Source of the DNA: Thoreauomyces humboldtii
Taxonomy: Eukaryota > Chytridiomycota > Chytridiomycetes > Spizellomycetales > Powellomycetaceae
Direction: 5' to 3'
Length of the DNA: 20,568 nucleotides
NCBI GenBank assembly: GCA_027596035.1
Contig: JADGJA010000381.1
Coordinates: 1-20,568, forward strand
A program made the position numbers and the translations under genes. The stretch's first letter is position 1. Every line of letters starts with the position of its first letter. Positions 18,708 to 20,568 of the stretch are shown in pieces. The notes under the pieces are model-generated. The model saw only the letters and a list, made by a program, of their open reading frames with translations. It searched no databases and was not told where the DNA came from.

Positions 18708-20411
18708 CTAGGAGGTGGGTCGAAGATGGACGATGATGGCTGTCGCATCGTCGTACCTTGCTTGACCCGTATAGAACAAGTCCGGTTGTGTCCGCGTCGG
18801 CGACGACGGAGAGGAGGGGGAAGCGGAGGAAACGGTGGAAAGAAAGTTCTGTCCGAGGGTGGAGAGACGGGCCAGACTTTCCATAGCGGTATCGTTCCAA
18901 GCGCGGTTGCGGCCACGCTCGCGTTCGACGAGGGTTCGGGATGCGAGTGCCAGACGTCGACAATGTTCCACACGTTCCGACTGCGCCGCCGACGTAGAGG
19001 AGGCTCCATCACATTGTGGCGATGTGGTCACAGGGATTTCGGGCACTCCTGAAGTGGCAGGTGATGGGCTGCCGAGGGTAGTGGGAGAGTCCATCGCGTC
19101 GGCACTGCTCTCTTGTTGAGTGGGGGCCGGGGATGGTACCGCGTCGATGAAGGATGCGATCCGTTGCACGATGATTTGGTTCTGAAGGGATGTCTCCTGC
19201 ACGCGCATGTGGTCCCACACGCCGTCCGTCGCCGCGATGAGGATGTACTCGCTGTCATCCTTGACTTTTGCGAACTCCACATCGGGAAGACAGGACAGAA
19301 CTGCCGGTTCGACTTTGAATAGCAGGTCGCCCATGGTGGCGCTGAGGTTGAGAGTCCTGCGGTGGGAGACACCCACGGCACGGATCTGGGGAGTCGGCGG
19401 CCGGTAAATGCGCATGCCCGCGAGCTGCAAGTACGGCCGTGTTGGTGGGTTCTCGGTGACCGGAACTTGTACAAATTCGAGGGTTCCGTATGGGTAGATA
19501 AATTGACCACCGGATTTCTGGATATGATGGATCTTTGCTGGATGCGTCATGTTGTGGTCCGACGATTGAAACACGGGTTCCCAGGTGGAATCCGTTCGCG
19601 TTGCCAAAACCGTGCGCGAATCCCCAACGTTGATGTTCACAATCCATCCGCGCGCCAGAACGTTGACGACGAGAGTGCATCCGTCGTCGACGGGTTTATC
19701 CTTGCCTCCATCGATCCACTTGCGATACTCCTCGACCTTCTTGGACGAATAGCTGGCGTCCAAGATCTGGAACGCTGTGTGCACCTGCTCTCGAAACGCC
19801 TGCTGCTGCTCGACGACGCCGAAATCCCAATCCCTCGACTCAAGGAGAGCCATGACGGCGCGCGTGGCGCCTGCCACGAAGAAGCGTGGTGCTTCCACCC
19901 CGCCGTGTCCGTCGGCTAGCACGAACAAGCGGGTTCCATTTCGAGAAACGTGCTCCCCGACGAGACGACCGTCCGCCTCGCTCGCCGGCCAGTGCACGTC
20001 CTCCATTTCCTCGTGTATGGACAGTCGGTTCCCGCCGAACATGTTCTTGTATCCCTTCTCGGCGGAAACCGTCCAGGTGATGTGGTGGGCAGGTGGAGGA
20101 AGACCCACAAGGCACGCGGGTGATGGCTCGGCCCCGCCGGTCTCGATCTCTGCGGCAGGGGCCACGAGGCCGGCGTCAGGTCTGGCGGCCGAGGTTGGGC
20201 TCAAGAGCGGAGTGGATTCCACCACTGCTTCAACCCGCAGCTTCTTCTTCTGAGGGCTTGCTGCACTCATGCTGCGATCCACGACCGCGTCCTGAGATCG
20301 ACCTGTGTTCTTGGTGCAAGTCTCTGTCGGGGTAGGGACAGTTGAGGTGGTGGCTGCCCCAGACTGGCGATTCTGCACGGGCAGCGGGGAGGCCGGAACG
20401 AGTACAGACAT
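18708..20411 (-). CDS. PP2C/PPM-family Ser/Thr protein phosphatase, 567 aa
   Basis: Single exon. PP2C enzymes are Mg/Mn-dependent phosphatases acting on phospho-Ser/Thr. The catalytic signatures are all present in order: MEDVHW (136-141) with E137/D138; LADGHGG (165-171) with metal ligand D167; DDGCTLVV (242-249); VGDSRTV (262-268); a variant of the R..GD motif (ATMGDLLFK, 358-366); AATDGVWD (393-400) with D396; and RYDDATAII (552-560), where the usual DN is DD. The N-terminal 105 residues are Ser/Thr/Pro-rich with a basic KKKLRV near 55-60, a possible nuclear signal. Between D396 and D554 lies a long, low-complexity, Ser/Pro-rich insertion (about 425-480) plus an Arg-rich helix, longer than in compact PP2Cs. 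The substrate is unknown. It is 318 bp from SHQ1 in convergent orientation. Confidence 0.93.
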   Translation of the reverse strand: MSVLVPASPLPVQNRQSGAATTSTVPTPTETCTKNTGRSQDAVVDRSMSAASPQKKKLRVEAVVESTPLLSPTSAARPDAGLVAPAAEIETGGAEPSPACLVGLPPPAHHITWTVSAEKGYKNMFGGNRLSIHEEMEDVHWPASEADGRLVGEHVSRNGTRLFVLADGHGGVEAPRFFVAGATRAVMALLESRDWDFGVVEQQQAFREQVHTAFQILDASYSSKKVEEYRKWIDGGKDKPVDDGCTLVVNVLARGWIVNINVGDSRTVLATRTDSTWEPVFQSSDHNMTHPAKIHHIQKSGGQFIYPYGTLEFVQVPVTENPPTRPYLQLAGMRIYRPPTPQIRAVGVSHRRTLNLSATMGDLLFKVEPAVLSCLPDVEFAKVKDDSEYILIAATDGVWDHMRVQETSLQNQIIVQRIASFIDAVPSPAPTQQESSADAMDSPTTLGSPSPATSGVPEIPVTTSPQCDGASSTSAAQSERVEHCRRLALASRTLVERERGRNRAWNDTAMESLARLSTLGQNFLSTVSSASPSSPSSPTRTQPDLFYTGQARYDDATAIIVHLRPTS

Positions 20412-20568
20412 TCCGGTAGGAAGTTGGGGGAAGGTGGAGAGGGACTACAAGAGGCCCGTTGATTGCCAATATGCACAAAGCGTAGATATGATATGTGTAC
20501 GGGAAGTGAAAGTGTAATTGCTGTTATGGGAAGGTGGTGATCAGGAATGCAACGGGGATGCGTAGGAC
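20412..20568 (-). promoter_or_regulatory. Upstream region of the PP2C gene (window edge)
   Basis: The last 157 bases lie upstream of the PP2C start codon and must include its leader and perhaps its core promoter. No TATA-like box at a convincing distance, and no second gene, is visible before the edge. Confidence 0.35.

Noticed and set aside
1..20568. CRISPR array, insertion sequence, prophage, tRNA or rRNA
   Set aside because: No spaced direct repeats, transposase or reverse-transcriptase motifs, terminal inverted repeats, or cloverleaf with A and B boxes was found on either strand. The gene structure is eukaryotic.

Overview
The window looks like nuclear DNA from an intron-rich fungus. Genes are split by short GT-AG introns, mostly 52-92 nt. 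There are no Shine-Dalgarno sites or operons. The recognisable families are eukaryotic: the H/ACA snoRNP factor SHQ1, a GRAM-domain membrane protein, a PP2C phosphatase, a CNT nucleoside transporter and a C2H2 factor with a fungal-style finger. The finer lineage cannot be fixed from this sequence alone.

Layout, left to right. A 5'-truncated gene of unknown function ends at 581 (+). It converges on a very large minus-strand gene (8367 to 692) that I resolved into 28 exons coding 1989 residues of HEAT/ARM-like alpha-solenoid. Upstream of it, on the same strand, are a two-exon GRAM protein (9828 to 8631) and a two-exon concentrative nucleoside transporter (12434 to 10311). A 1.7-kb divergent intergenic region follows. 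It carries telomere-like 9-mers and traces of a possible small spliced minus-strand locus. A plus-strand two-finger C2H2 protein (14160-15431) comes next, then six-exon SHQ1 (16289-18390, +), which converges on an intronless PP2C phosphatase (20411 to 18708, -).

The genes do not form an obvious pathway. They cover ribosome and snoRNP biogenesis (SHQ1), phosphate signalling (PP2C), membrane-contact or lipid sensing (GRAM), nucleoside uptake (CNT), transcription (C2H2) and an unassigned scaffold (HEAT). I found no mobile element, CRISPR array, tRNA or rRNA. The most open questions are the family of the 1989-residue solenoid and whether the 12.4-14.1 kb gap hides a transcribed locus. Exon models come from splice consensus, reading-phase closure and, for SHQ1 and CNT, remembered family sequence. 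No alignment software or RNA data was used.
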